Source: Thysanoteuthis rhombus (lineage: Eukaryota > Mollusca > Cephalopoda > Oegopsida > Thysanoteuthidae). From it: a stretch of 64,000 bases of DNA. The stretch spans positions 1,701,673-1,765,672 of the forward strand of contig OY735228.1 of NCBI GenBank assembly GCA_963457665.1, written 5' to 3'. Each line of letters opens with the position of its first letter. Position 1 is the stretch's first letter. The notes beneath the pieces were generated by a model. It made no database searches and was not told where the DNA came from. It was given only the letters and a program-made list of their open reading frames with translations. Position numbers and translations under genes: made by a program. Positions 48,541 through 60,550 of the stretch are shown piece after piece.

Positions 48541-48748
48541 GTTTTCAAAAGCCATTCAACAGCTAATTCCCAATAGAAACTCAATTCTAATTTCCCAGTT
48601 GACCTGAGCATGTTTTTGACCATTTTTAAGAGATTTTTTTTGGCATATCTTGATAATTTTTTTTCCACAAAACAAATACAAATTAAAAAAAATGCGGACC
48701 TCGGAAAAAAATTCTATAAAAATTGTCGGAAAATCAAATTCCTAGGGT
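48541..48748. mobile_element. Short TIR element, third copy, ends lost
   Basis: Shares agctaattcccaatagaaac, tcaattctaatttcccag and atcaaattcctag with the two complete copies but lacks both terminal inverted repeats. It lies about 0.5 kb from the second copy. Confidence 0.7.
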
Positions 48749-48879
48749 AGGAATTACGTGAAAAAAGCATACTTGGTGGTAAACAGGTTAATATCATAGA
48801 GACTGATTCCTGAAACTCGAAATGGCTCACCTGAATAAAATATTACTACCTAATGGGGCAGATAGTGACAACAGAGAAG

Positions 48880-48910
48880 GGGGTGGTGGTGGTGGTGGTG
48901 GTGGTGGTAG
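48880..48910. repeat. (GGT)n microsatellite
   Basis: About ten GGT triplets in a row within a G-rich stretch; the plus frame reads poly-Val. Confidence 0.9.
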
Positions 48911-48989
48911 GGGTTGGAGTGATTTGCAGCTACATCATCGTCAACAGCAGCTGCAGTATTGGTTCTTGTGAGAGGCAAGCTAAAGGAAA

Positions 48990-49072
48990 GGCTGGGGAGG
49001 AAGGATGCCGGCTGGGGGGGAGGGGATGCCAGCGGGGAGGGGGATGCGAGCTGGGGGATCGGGATGCTGGTA
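48990..49072 (+). repeat. G-rich degenerate tandem repeat with quadruplex potential
   Basis: About four copies of an 18-21 bp unit resembling ggatgccagctggggggagg. They contain many runs of three or more G on the plus strand. A (GGT)n run lies nearby at 48880-48910. This GC-rich pocket is unusual for the window and lies 400 bp from the candidate exon at 49433-49484. Confidence 0.7.
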
Positions 49073-49432
49073 AATCAATAAGCCAAATGAAAGCATCAGC
49101 TTCAAACAGGAATCAACACTGAATCTGATTGGAAGACAGGAAGAATGGAAATTATAACGAAAGTGACGCCAACCTGCTGCGATTCTTTCTGTTGCAGGAA
49201 AACTCGTACAAACGTGACATATTCAGCCTCGCCCCCCCCCTCATTCGAAGAGGAAAAAAAAAACTCCAAAAAAACTGCACATTTGCAACAATTATTTTAC
49301 AAAAGATAAAAGTGTGGCATCTTTTTTTCGGTTTTAAGTATCTTTGGAATTCTTTGAGCGCACCAAACTATTCAACCCACACCAGATGAGCATCAAACGT
49401 AACACAGACACATACCACAATTCAAAACTCAC

Positions 49433-49484
49433 AGTCCGTTGATATCAACTGCCACATTGCATCCCCCTTAATCTCGTCCATGAT
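49433..49484 (-). CDS. Candidate upstream exon with start codon, possibly first coding exon
   Basis: On the minus strand, a tract ending aaagaaatttcag precedes 52 bp with no stop in one frame. A perfect gtgagt donor follows at 49432. The exon would open ATC ATG GAC and could encode MDEIKGDAMWQLISTD from a well-placed ATG (A at -3, G at +4). It would end one base into the next codon. In vertebrate NEDD4L a short first exon precedes the one carrying the first C2 strand, so the position upstream of the SDPYV exon fits. I do not recognise the peptide. The phase does not allow a direct join to 34145, so an unseen exon would be needed. It could be a chance splice-like match. Confidence 0.3.
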
Positions 49485-49744
49485 CTGAAATTTCTTTGAG
49501 AAATGGAAAATGCAGAGAGCAAAAAAACCTGCACAAGACTTGAAGGATGGCTAGGCTAGGTCATTGCGGATACGATGGTCACACAGTGCATAAGCTTGCT
49601 CAATGGCATCTTACTGCCAAATGAGTAACCCCACAGGAGTGTCTGACCAGTAAGATCCTCTCTGATCGGTTGCCAAGTTACACCAAAGCTTCACAACAGC
49701 TTCTTGAGAGATTCAAAATGATAGGATATTTATGGATAGATATC

Positions 49745-50075
49745 ATACACAGTAATACTTCGGTTAGCGCTGTTGATATGATCCTAAAAAATGTAGCGCT
49801 AAATGAGGACATTACAACATAGCCTAAATAGAGATTGCATCAGAAATCATTTTAGAATATACAATGTTGCTGTGCCTCAACAAGATGGAATGGATTAGTG
49901 CTGTGCATCAACTTTTAGTAGCTGGTAAAATATCTTTAGGCATCAACATAAGTCACTATGTGATAAATCATTGGGTACAAGTTAGTGTTTAATCTCAAAC
50001 ACATGGTACATTTACTAAAGCATATAGTACACAGTTATTTCAGAGACTGTTCATGATGTTGTCTTATTTATTTTG
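49745..50075 (+). repeat. Interspersed family E copy
   Basis: Begins atacacagtaatacttcggt and shares aacatagcctaaatagagat, gtgcctcaacaagatggaat and cagagactgttcatgatgtt with 26228-26480; about 70 extra bp lie in the middle. Confidence 0.68.
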
Positions 50076-50344
50076 TAAATTTAACATTACCAAATTCATT
50101 TTAAAATATTTAAAAGTGAATGCTTTAGTGAATCAATGATAAATGGGGAATTACTGCATCTGTCTCCTTAGCCAGCACAGTTGTCCATGCTGATACAATC
50201 AAGTTGATTTATATTTATTCCTATAAACTTTCTTTCCTTCAGGAAAATATTTATTATTATCATCATCAATATTCGAGCATTTTTATTAGAGTTATGTATT
50301 TATAGAAAACTGTGTGTCACTCAAGTAGCATTTGGAATCTATAT

Positions 50345-50620
50345 TAAACTTTTCACCAACTGGAAAGGGATGAATTTATCCTCTCCCCCTAGTCATGATG
50401 AAATAACAGGGAAGACTCTGCTCTCTAGCCTTGGGAAGCAACTAGTCTAGGAGACAGACAACTCTGACTTCAAAACAAAACAACCAGAAAATAGTGGTAA
50501 TGAGTGAGCTTAATTAGCCACTATATCCCAAGAACCATGATACCATACTATCTCTATGAAGGAGTCCAGCAGGGGACCTGATATGGCTGATGATAATGAT
50601 GATTATTATGGTTACTATTA
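50345..50620 (+). mobile_element. SINE body without head
   Basis: Shares gaaagggatgaatttatcct, tctctagccttgggaagcaa and ctagtctaggagacagacaa with the SINE body; the tRNA-like head is not recognisable. Confidence 0.6.
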
Positions 50621-51074
50621 TTTGATCATATTAATGGCAATTATGTATTTATAGAACCTCCATGTAACCCACCAAAAGCATTTGAAACCTTCTTTGTCAC
50701 TCGCCAGAAAGGGATACGCATTTGTTTCACGAGACAAGTTCAGTGCATCTCCTATTGTTAGATCAAATCAAAGAGTTTCAGATCTCGTGCATTGATAAAA
50801 TAAAAATATCAAGATTTCTCAGGGCCAATCCTCAGCCAAGATAAAAGCGAGATTTTCCTCTTTCCCAAGAAGAGCAGCAAAAACAATAGCGATGAGAGGA
50901 CAAGTAAAAGATTCTCCCAGTGGTCGTTGGCGGCATTTCCACAAGGTTCAGGGATAGTCATTGAGCTCAAACAGCTGTTCTACAATTCAATCAGTAAAAT
51001 AATTTTTTTGGTTAAACTCATTGAAAATGAACTTGATTGAAGCCAGTAGAAAGAAAAAAATAGTTGGGAGCAAA

Positions 51075-51326
51075 CAGTCACTGACTGATGGCGGGCGGCA
51101 AACAGTCGCTGACTGATGGCGGGCGGCAAACAGTCGCTGACTGATGGCGGGCGGCAAACAGTCGCTGACTGATGGCGGGCGGCAAACAGTCGCTGACTGA
51201 TGGCGGGCGGCAAACAGTCGCTGACTGATGGCGGGCGGCAAACAGTCGCTGACTGATGGCGGGCGGCAAACAGTCGCTGACTGATGGCGGGCGGCAAACA
51301 GTCGCTGACTGATGGCGGGCGGCAAA
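51075..51326. repeat. 28-bp GC-rich minisatellite, 9 copies
   Basis: The unit cagtcgctgactgatggcgg gcggcaaa repeats every 28 bp from 51075 to 51326. Only the first copy differs (cagtcActg). The unit is 18/28 GC with several CpGs, in an otherwise AT-rich region. All three minus frames stay open and cycle through RLFAARHQSATVCRPPSVSD-type text; these are phantom ORFs. Confidence 0.97.
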
Positions 51327-54300
51327 CAGTTGAGAGAAAATGAAAAAATGCTCACTAGAGGATCTACATATTGATAAATGACTCGCAAAATACCTCGGTA
51401 GGATATGAAAATGCTGGGATTTTAACATCAAGTTTTGATTTTTTTCATTCCATACAGAATGGACATACGTCTTCCAAGTTTGAGCATCCTTGATACTTGG
51501 TGATACAGAATAATTTCCTTTTTTGTAAACTAATTTTATAAGTGTTAATCAAGTCTCTCTGGAAGATATGTTTGCTTCATGCAGAATTTCTCTTTTTTCT
51601 AAGTTATATCTTTTATTTCCTCCACAATTTTGGCTGTTTCTTTTTCTCCAACAATAGCAACAATAAAGACTGGATTTCTGTCAGTCCATCACCTTGAAAC
51701 CATTTTGTCCCTCTCTATCCATGAAACACACATTCATGAGCTGAAGTAGATTCCCTCAATATTTCTCAAACAGCAGACAATAATGTCAGTTCAAAAAGTA
51801 TTGGAAAAGACCCCACACCACACCACCCCACCTGAAAATCGCAATAGTAGCCATCAGCATTACTGTCATGATTGCAAATAACTTTCTGCAGCTGTGCCTC
51901 AGTCACCAAAACTTCAAGCTATACAACATCTGTCACCCCATTTAAGCACCACATGCACACACAGTCATTACAAGGGACTGTTAGAAAGTTCTTGAATGAA
52001 GAAATTTTTTTTCCCGAAAATCAATATGCAAAAACATGCTACACGGTCCCATTAGTAACCCCAGAAAGTTATGATAATCTCGAACAGACACTCAACTGAG
52101 AAACCCATGAAAAATATTCGCCAAGAGCCTGGTAAAGCATAAGCCAAGATTCATCCAAAATTTTGACATAGTTTGCAGAGATGTCCAAACATAACGCTTC
52201 AAAACTTAGGGCTAAATAAAAACGTGAGTAGATAGCGTGAAGTCTATCAGCAGAATGACTCAGTGGGCTGGGTAACAACGAGTGTTAGCTGCACCTGCAT
52301 CTGTTTGTTTCTCAGTCCAAAACAATGGATTTTTCCACTTGAAGGTAATGATTTTACTGATAGAAATATCCTAAACCCACCATTGGAAACAATTAACTCT
52401 CCCACTTTAACAAGTTCAGTCATTTTTTTTTTTTTTCAAAAACCCAGATATAAATTAATAAAACAAACTTTTATTTACACTCTTATCTTTGAAATAGTGA
52501 ACTATCAAGTCTTAGTTCAATGTGAAGATACTGCTCGACCTGCAGAGAAACACAGGTAGATATTTTACCAAATGCAGTCCCATATAAACAGCACAAAAAC
52601 GCACAAAATGTTTATCTCATAAGTATCAAGAGAAAATGCACATTCCGATGGAGTGAATGTGGATATCTACTTTCTGGCATATAATGACATTTATAAGTTA
52701 TTATGTAACAAGCCTAATTTCTTTTTGTATAGTTACAACATAAATAACTGATATGCAGTAATTGGCCTTTTGTAGTACTTGAGCACTTGAAAATTTTTCA
52801 TTCAATCAGTGCTTCTGATAAACTGTAGAGCTCTGGGTCACTCGTTTCCCCATTGGATCAGACTTCCAAACATAGGCGAACAAGCAAAACTATGAAATTT
52901 TGAGCAAATCAGTGTAATTTGGGTGAAACCAAGACATCTGCCCGCCTCAACTGAAGAGTTACCATACGCTTATGCTTTTAACTTCTTACCATTAAGTCGA
53001 GCAATGGTTCAAGATGTTTGAAATGCTTCGATGGTCAAAATGCATCTGACCTAATTAGCACAGATTTTTATATTGGTTTCAAATTCTATGGTTATCTTTG
53101 ACTTGACTCGGCCAGAATTTGGTTGGCTATAAAATGGAGACTCTGATAGTAAATTCCGAAGTTCCACAAATTCACTCACTTGTAGTTAAAAACTACGCAC
53201 AACTTGTGTGTGCTGTTTCCAACATTGAGTGAATGGATGTTCGGACTGATTTTCTTTCTTGAAATTTCCAAACACTCACTCACTCAGTGTTAAAAAAAAT
53301 GGTGCTCAAAAGTTGGAAGTTTATGAAAAGCACTCTTCAGGCGTTTTATGACAAACACCTTCGAAAATATAACAATTGACCATTATTATTCCCAGGCAAT
53401 TTAGGAATGGTATGAGTAGAAGGACACATGACTGAATGGGTTTCTGCAGGGGTTGCCAAATGTCTTGCAGCACAAGACCAAATTTGAATGGTCTTGGGAC
53501 AAAATTAGCCTCAGTACCAAAATAATAAAATAGCTTGAGATCCATCAAACTGAATTTCGGTACCAAAATAATCAAATAACTTGAAATCTCTCATCAGATT
53601 AAGCTTGCAAGAAAAATAGATAAAAATACATTTTTTTTCTTCCTCTCTTATTCTTGTATACTTGTCATATTTGTAGGTAAGAGATATGAAATTCCCTTCA
53701 GTACCAAAAATCTTTATTTATTTATTTGGGGACCAAATAGCTCTATCCAGTACCAAACGACAACCCAGGTTAGTGCAAATTTTCAGTTCTTAAATTTATC
53801 TCATCTCCCTCTGGTCCCCACGAAAATTGGTAACTACCAATAGGGGCATTGACAGATTCAAAGAGGGGTGTATAAAGTACCGTTTTTGCCAGACAATGAT
53901 TTACAAAAGGCACTTGGAGAACTATTGCTAACTTATCCAAGCTCCATATCAAGCTTCAGTGAGCTGTTTTTATTATTATCTAAATGTGCTTCTTACATGT
54001 CAGCAAATACACATCATTTGGGATCTTATTCATCTGTAATTCAGGGTACTTTTTTTTTTAAGCAAGCAAATCAAGGCAGCATTAGATTTTTTTTAAATTG
54101 GTAGTCTAGAGTAAAAGTAGATTTTCAAAAATAACAATTGCCAAAGTGAAATAGCAAAACATTAAAACCTCGGTTTACCACCAACACACCTCAAAAGACA
54201 ACAAAAATAGACTGTTTTTTTAAACTGCAAATGAGTGATTTTTGCCTTACAGAAAGTTTGATGAAAAAAGATTCAGTCAGGAAAAGAAATCGCAGACTAC

Positions 54301-54479
54301 AGACAAATCCAGCTCCACTAGAAAGTGAGAAAAAAATTCAGTTTCAGATAAAAAGAGGAAAGAGAACTAAAAAGTGCTTAGAGAGCAAATATCACAACCA
54401 ACGTCATACACTAATTGGAAACATAATAAAGATCAGATCATATACAGTTACGATACAGGGGAGATAGCAGCAAAAAGTT

Positions 54480-54645
54480 CCTACAGTGGCATCAAAACTT
54501 GATCAATTCTTCTTAAGCCCAGGGCTTATTCTTCCACAAAATGTCATAAAAATTTGACAACTTTAGAAGATATTGTGTGGACTAAGAGACAGACAAACAT
54601 GAATGAATACACATACCTCTTCCAACTTCATTGACAGAGGTAAAA
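54480..54645 (+). repeat. Interspersed family F copy
   Basis: Contains actttagaagatattgtgtg, gactaagagacagacaaaca and cctcttccaacttcattgac. Confidence 0.65.
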
Positions 54646-55335
54646 AAAAAATAGCAGCTTCAATTAAAGTGTTCGAACAAAAACAGAAAAGAGAGGCGGG
54701 GGGGGAGTTCTAGATAGTTGACTTGCTGCTTATTGTTCAGAGCACTGATGCAAGCAAGACTAACATCACAGCAGCGGCAACTGCAGTAGCAGCGGCAATT
54801 GCAGCCTGTGGGTTCTCCTGCAGATGTCAATGTAACAGGGAAAACATTCAACAGTTGATATGAAGAGCTCTTTGAAGAGAAGACAACTCCTAAAATGCAA
54901 GCTTGAAAAAAGAAAGAAGATGCCTCCCTTCAGGAACTGCACCTCAATTGGTGAGGCTATAAGAGAGTGATAACAGAGCAGAGAAGCTTGGGGGTGGGGG
55001 GGGGAAGAGTATTGAAAGGGAGTGAGTGTTGGGAGAAGGGAAGGAGGCAAACATCAAGAACAAGAGAGTTTGGAAAAGTGGGAACCAGCTCTACTAACCA
55101 AGAAATCAATCTGTGGACAAATTCAAAATGGGTCACCTACTTCCCAGAATTGTTGAATCACCCCCCCCCCCATTCCCAGGGGGACTAAGCAAATCACTGG
55201 TGTGTGGTGGGATGTGGTGTGTGTGTGTTGGGGGGAAGGGGATCACTCGGCATTAAAAATCACTTTGGCTTTTGTTTATAAGGGTTGTACGCCCAACAGT
55301 TGCTTATTTCAAACAAGGATTTATTTACTGGGGAG

Positions 55336-55545
55336 GTGTGGAGTGGAGTGGCTGATCAATGGCATGGAGAATGAGTTCAAACCCTGGTATAGGCAGTTTG
55401 TGTTCACTTAGCACTAATGTCTCTGGAAAAGGCATGAATCTATTACTCCCCAAAGAGTGAAGGGAGTGATGCAACTTCGGGTGTAAGTCACCTCTAACTT
55501 CCTTTTGCATATCGTATATCAGGGCAGAGTGAATAGTTATATGAT
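55336..55545 (+). mobile_element. tRNA-derived SINE copy
   Basis: The head gtggagtggctgatcaatgg leads to a box B-like atgagttcaaaccctggtat, then ggaaaaggcatgaatctatt. The tail is shared with 57656-57935 and 30715-30905. Confidence 0.7.
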
Positions 55546-56209
55546 GTGTCTTTCTTTCCAATCAGACATATTGGGATTTTTAGTATAATAATTTTACTTT
55601 CAACAGAACAGAAAAAGATATAACACACTGATCTTGAACAGTCACAGATAATTAAAAAAAAAACAAAGAACAAAACAGTTGTCTTAGATTTAAAACAAAA
55701 ACTCCATTTCCTCAAAGTGCTTATCAGTTCTGTTAAATTCCAAAAGAGCCCCCCCCCCCCCCACACACACACCAACTTCAAATACCAAAAATTTATCCTA
55801 CATAAAACAGGCAAGGAGTGGAAATAAATGATCCACAAAAACCAGAAGTTTTTAATTGAATTAATCTGGAATAGAGAAATAGAAGGATAGACTTCAGACA
55901 TAGAAATGTATGGTTCATCAGTCAGACAGTGGTTAAAAAGAAGTTTTGGAGCCCGAAAGACAATCAATACTTCATTCTGCCTTGTCACGATATGATGCTA
56001 AAGCTGAAAATAGATAACGACTTTCATTATATCTGGTGTGGAAATCCAACAACTCAGATAACGTTGTCAATTTGTTGAGGTTTGAGCCAGTCAAGCAATA
56101 GAAAGTCAACTAATAATACAATCCATACATATTTAACATGTGTATATTAACATAACACACCTGTTATTACAGCACCCTTGGGGATTCAAGATTGTAGTTT
56201 TAAGGGGTA

Positions 56210-56351
56210 TATGTATTACAGGGAATAAAAACATTGAAAAAAATTAAATAAATTGCATTTGCAGATATTGGAAAATAAGTGACTGGAGTGACACGAAGAC
56301 ATTTTTGAAAGTTTTTTAATGTTTGGTGTTAGAAGCTGTAAAGCTTTCTAC

Positions 56352-56356
<5 letters not shown>
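56210..56356 (+). repeat. Interspersed repeat family B, 3' end
   Basis: Shares gcagatattggaaaataagt, gactggagtgacacgaagac and aagctgtaaagctttctacc, then enters (TA)n as in the 14438 copy. Confidence 0.7.
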
Positions 56357-56418
<62 letters not shown>

Positions 56419-56432
56419 TACATACACACACA
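56357..56432. repeat. (TA)n(CA)n tail of an interspersed repeat
   Basis: About 26 TA repeats, then cacacacatacatacacacacac, directly following the interspersed element at 56210-56356. Confidence 0.93.
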
Positions 56433-56612
56433 CCAAAGTACAAATCTGTAATTCAATATATAATCTGTGATGGGCTTATTTCATAGAAGAGCTCAATATA
56501 AAAACAATTAGAGTAGAGCTTTAAATATGGTGAAATGTTTGTGCTTCAGCCCTTTGGAAAGCCCAAAAAGGCTGAAACATGAATGTGTTTGTGTAACAAA
56601 TCCATTATCTCA

Positions 56613-56615
<3 letters not shown>

Positions 56616-56676
<61 letters not shown>
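56616..56676. repeat. (TA)n microsatellite
   Basis: About 29 TA repeats ending in cacaccc. Confidence 0.95.
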
Positions 56677-56680
<4 letters not shown>

Positions 56681-56939
56681 CCCATTAAGTTCATCATTAA
56701 TTAATGAGAATTTTCTTTCGATTTTCTTTTCAGATTTTCGTGTTACTCTAAGAAGCATTATTTCAAGGATTTACTAATTTTAGTTTTTGAAATAATACAG
56801 TGGAATCTTGTGTACTATTGCTGCAAACTAATCTCCAACAATAATATTGTGGTAATGTAAAAACAAATGTGCCACTAGAATGCCTATTATTAAATAGTAT
56901 TGTTATGTACTGTTTTTGCGTGCGACATTTTTCAATGAG

Positions 56940-57025
56940 TACAAAGATTCTACACTCTGATCCGGTGCAGAAATGACATTTTCATTCTAAGCAGAGCTCA
57001 CAGATACTACACTCTGATCCATGTT
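56940..57025 (+). repeat. Interspersed repeat family C copy
   Basis: Two units (gattctacactctgatccgg and gatactacactctgatccat). Confidence 0.6.
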
Positions 57026-57264
57026 TACTTGCTTCCCCACAAGAGCAAGATGTGACAAGATTGGTTTAATGTGGGGTTCTGTACAGAAAACAACTGGTGC
57101 AATGGGAGGGTGCTACCCTAGGGATTGCTAGTCCCCCGAGACTGGGCAAAGTCATTTTTGAAGGCACAGGACAAATCCTAGGCCTCTTTCGCTTAACAAT
57201 ACCGAATCTCAGTCTGCCATTATCGGCCACCATACTACAACAGCACAAAGCTACGAAAGAACAT

Positions 57265-57640
57265 ATTGCAAGCAGATACTACTCTCAGATCCTAGGCAGA
57301 AGGCTGAGGAGTGACACTTCAATTCTAAACAGAGCACTTAGATACTCTGTTTCTGAACAGAAGGGCCGATCCATACATAAATAATCAGGGTGTTAACCAG
57401 TGTTTTCACAAGCCGCCAAATGGCTTATTCCCAATAGAAACTCAATTCCAATTTCCCAAATAAGCCGAGTGATTTTTGGACCATTTTTAGTTTATTTTTG
57501 GCTTTTTCAAAAATACAAAATAAATCCAAATATGAAGATGCAGACCTCAGAAAACTCTTCAATCCTATAAAAATGGGGAAATCAAATTCCTAGCTAACAC
57601 CCTGATAATCCTGACATTTTTGATGAGTATTACACTAGTT
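57265..57640 (+). repeat. Interspersed repeat family C copy interrupted by a TIR element
   Basis: Units at 57275-57385 end in cgatccatacataaataat, where the 219-bp TIR element is inserted; the family sequence resumes at 57605. Confidence 0.65.
57386..57604. mobile_element. Short TIR element (MITE-like), 219 bp, with possible 5-bp target duplication
   Basis: It begins cagggtgttaaccagtgttt and ends ttcctagctaacaccctg, so the ends are inverted (CAGGGTGTTA / TAACACCCTG). It is flanked by ATAAT at 57381-57385 and again at 57605-57609. Removing the element plus one ATAAT restores a sequence (catacataaataatcctg) close to copies of another repeat at 42610 and 45180. It has no coding capacity. CAGGG ends recall hAT elements, but those usually make 8-bp duplications, so the superfamily is open. 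Confidence 0.78.
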
Positions 57641-57655
57641 GTAAATCAATAGGAT

Positions 57656-57935
57656 GTGTGAGGTGGTCAAGTAGATAATAACTCAGAGAATGGATTTGGC
57701 AAGGTGAGTTCAAACTCCAGATGGGACAGTTTGCATTCAATTTGCACTGATGCCCTTGGGAAAGCCATCAATCTATCTCTGCCCCAAGCTATAGGCAAGA
57801 TAGTGCAGGGCAAAGTGAGAAACACCACTTCAGGCCCTTTAAACCTTTAAATCAATTTCACATATTCCAAACAGACCGAGTAAGTTGTTATATGACACAT
57901 GGAGCCTTATCAGGGACAGCTGAAGTTGTAACCAG
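57656..57935 (+). mobile_element. tRNA-derived SINE copy
   Basis: The head gtgaggtggtcaagtagata and box B-like gtgagttcaaactccagatg precede cccttgggaaagccatcaat and a tail ending gttatatgacacatgg. Most of its length aligns by eye with 55336-55545. Confidence 0.7.
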
Positions 57936-60484
57936 CATTACTAGCATCAATAAATGTAACAATTTATTCTGATGCTAAGCACCGAGTTTGGTTTCAATTG
58001 AAAGGTCACATAAAACATTAAAGCCTTGATCTTTGCAGTTGAAACAAAACATAGAAAGTCAAAAACATGGAAGATATCTTCTTATAATTTTGAAAGGAAT
58101 CATCACCATTCCAAGAGTTGTTCAAGACCATTATATAACATTCTTTCTGTTATCATAATTTTGCAGCAGAATCATTCTTCAGCCTTCCTAAAGTGTTACT
58201 TTAACTGGTGAATGATTCACTTATGGCTGAATGAAACTAAAGAGGTGACTGGAGAGTGAATGACTCAATTCACTCAGTTGTTTATATTTTTTCTGCACAT
58301 AAAAATGTAATAGTTGCGGTGAATATATACAAGAAAAAATTATTTCTGAACATCTGATTCGAAGTTTCAAGACAGTTGTTTGCTAACTTTATGTTAACTA
58401 AAAAATGGTTTAGAATTTTTCTGAGTTAATTTTTGTCATTTCTAGTAATCTTTACATATTTTTAGAATGTTCAAAAACATGAATAAGAAAAACACTTAAA
58501 AAATGAAGTAATTTATGATTTTTGCTCATTATAAAAAAAAATAAAGATTTCTGTATGAAATTATACACAAGGGAGAATAAGATGAAAATGATCAAAAACA
58601 TGAATTTAGTCTTGGGTGAATGAGATTGAAATAGTTCAATTATTGAGCGTGAATGACACTGAACTTCTTCATTTATATCCCGCTTGTAATTGACAGGAGA
58701 GATCTTCAATGAATAGTATAAAATACAGAGGAAGTCTTCAGTGAATTGAATAAAAAAAATTCACAGAATGGCCAAAGGGAGATAATTTTAAATGGAAATT
58801 ATTTCCTTCAAAATTGACTTTCTATTTTCTTTGTATGAATTCAAGAGTGAAGAAACACTGATCTTATTATGAACCTGTCCAGAAAACATCCAGCCATTTT
58901 GAATATCTTGAGAACCAATTGCACGGTCTTAATGTGGAATGACAACCAATCATAGTAGATCTTACAGTGTATGGGTGAACAGAAATTCTCTTTTGAGAGA
59001 TTTCTTATTCAGCAGTCAGATGCCAATGTCTGAGCTTGTGTACTGTGCGACCATCACATTCACAATGAGTAAGTGAGTTATTCTTCACATCATCAGCACA
59101 GTTTTTTTTGCAAAACATTTCATCATCCACGTCTGTCAGCCCACTTACAGTCCAAATTAGGCTCTATGCAACTTCAGGCCTGTTGTCATTGAAAGGGTGA
59201 TCTCATACCATGCATGAGTTTAAGGAAAATGCAATGAGGTAGCTGATGGCAATCCCAAAAGAGGACTTTGCAGACTTACAGTGAAAAGGGCGCTGGGTCA
59301 AGTGTGAGAGGCCTCAAATGGAGTACTTTGAAGCAGACTATTGCCTTAGTATTGCCCTAGGTAGTCTATTTTTTGTTGACATCAAATGGCAGGATACTTT
59401 CCGGACAAATCTGATAAATGGAGGGGGGGGGTCTGGTGGGGAAAATCAGAGCCACTTTTTCCATCTGAGGAAGGCTGAAGAATGGTCCAAAATGAGGTGA
59501 AAACAAAAAACAAAACTGGCTGCTTCAGGGTCCAACTCCACCGACTGAAGCTTGAACGACTCAGCTTAAAAGTTTTGAAAATATTTCAACTTTAGCAAAA
59601 ACATATTTGACCATGGGAGACTTAATAAAATGGTATCAGGAAATTTTCATAGATGATGAGCACGAAAATCTAGATAATTCTAGATAGGATTTGAGGAAAT
59701 CCCAGATATAAATTGAAAGAAACGTAAGGTGGCCTGTTGAGGAAGGGGACACAGGTAACCCTAATGTTTCTTCATAAATCTCCTAGTGGGGTTGAAATAA
59801 GGTTGCATGCCCAATTTCAGGATTCTCAATAGCCATGAAAGGTTTTATTCTTGATAAAGCTCATTGCTAAGTTATGCAGTTTATATCATACACTATCAGT
59901 CCCATTATTGTCAGATTTACATGTACATTTCATAAACTAAATGTAACAATTGTTACGGGATAGAAGTAGTACAATATAGTGGAACCTTCCAAAGTAATAA
60001 TATCAAATCTAAGTTATCAGTAACTTTGAGGTGCAAGTGGACTAATAGTTAAAAATAATAAGAAGGTTATTGGTGAACGAAGTTCAGATTCCAGCTGTTT
60101 GAAGCAAGGCTGTTTTTCCTTTGCAAAGAAAATAATTTCAGCTAAACCATCTGTTTAGATCTGAAAGTAATTTTCCAATTGTATTCCCAAGAAAAATGAT
60201 TAGTTTTTCTCAAGTGGAAATACAAAACAGTAAAGACCACCCAAACAAGAAACAAAAGGTTTTTTTTTTCTACAGGCCTCCCCTATAATAACGCAATTCA
60301 TTATAACATTATAATTCACATTGTAACGCTGCTAGAAGGTGGACCCCCGAATACTAATCTTGTTTCAAAATAGCAGTTGGCTTTCTTGGATGCAAACACC
60401 TGCATTTCAACAGGGGGGTCTGCATTGGGGAACAATATTCAAGCAAAGACAAATCCTGAAAACATAAAAAGCTTTAGACCTTCA

Positions 60485-60550
60485 GTCACAGAGCAATGGT
60501 TAGTTCAATAGATAACCCATCAATCACCAGTTCAATCCTCACCGATACTT
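60485..60550 (+). mobile_element. tRNA-like element
   Basis: cacagagcaatggttagttc resembles box A and caccagttcaatcctcaccg carries a box B. Probably a decayed SINE head. Confidence 0.5.

Noticed and set aside
48826..48835. Donor-like ttattcag|gtgagc on the minus strand
   Set aside because: No open exon precedes it; could only be a 5' UTR exon, for which there is no evidence.
51075..51326. CRISPR-like regular repeats
   Set aside because: The units are contiguous with no spacers and the context is eukaryotic intron; it is a minisatellite.
50980..51431. Three minus frames of 105-133 codons with RLFAARHQSATVCRPPSVSD-type repeats
   Set aside because: By-product of the 28-bp minisatellite; the same text appears in each frame.
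53868..54104. 78-codon plus-strand frame with a plausible hydrophobic pattern
   Set aside because: No start context or splice sites that fit and nothing recognised; kept as unassigned.
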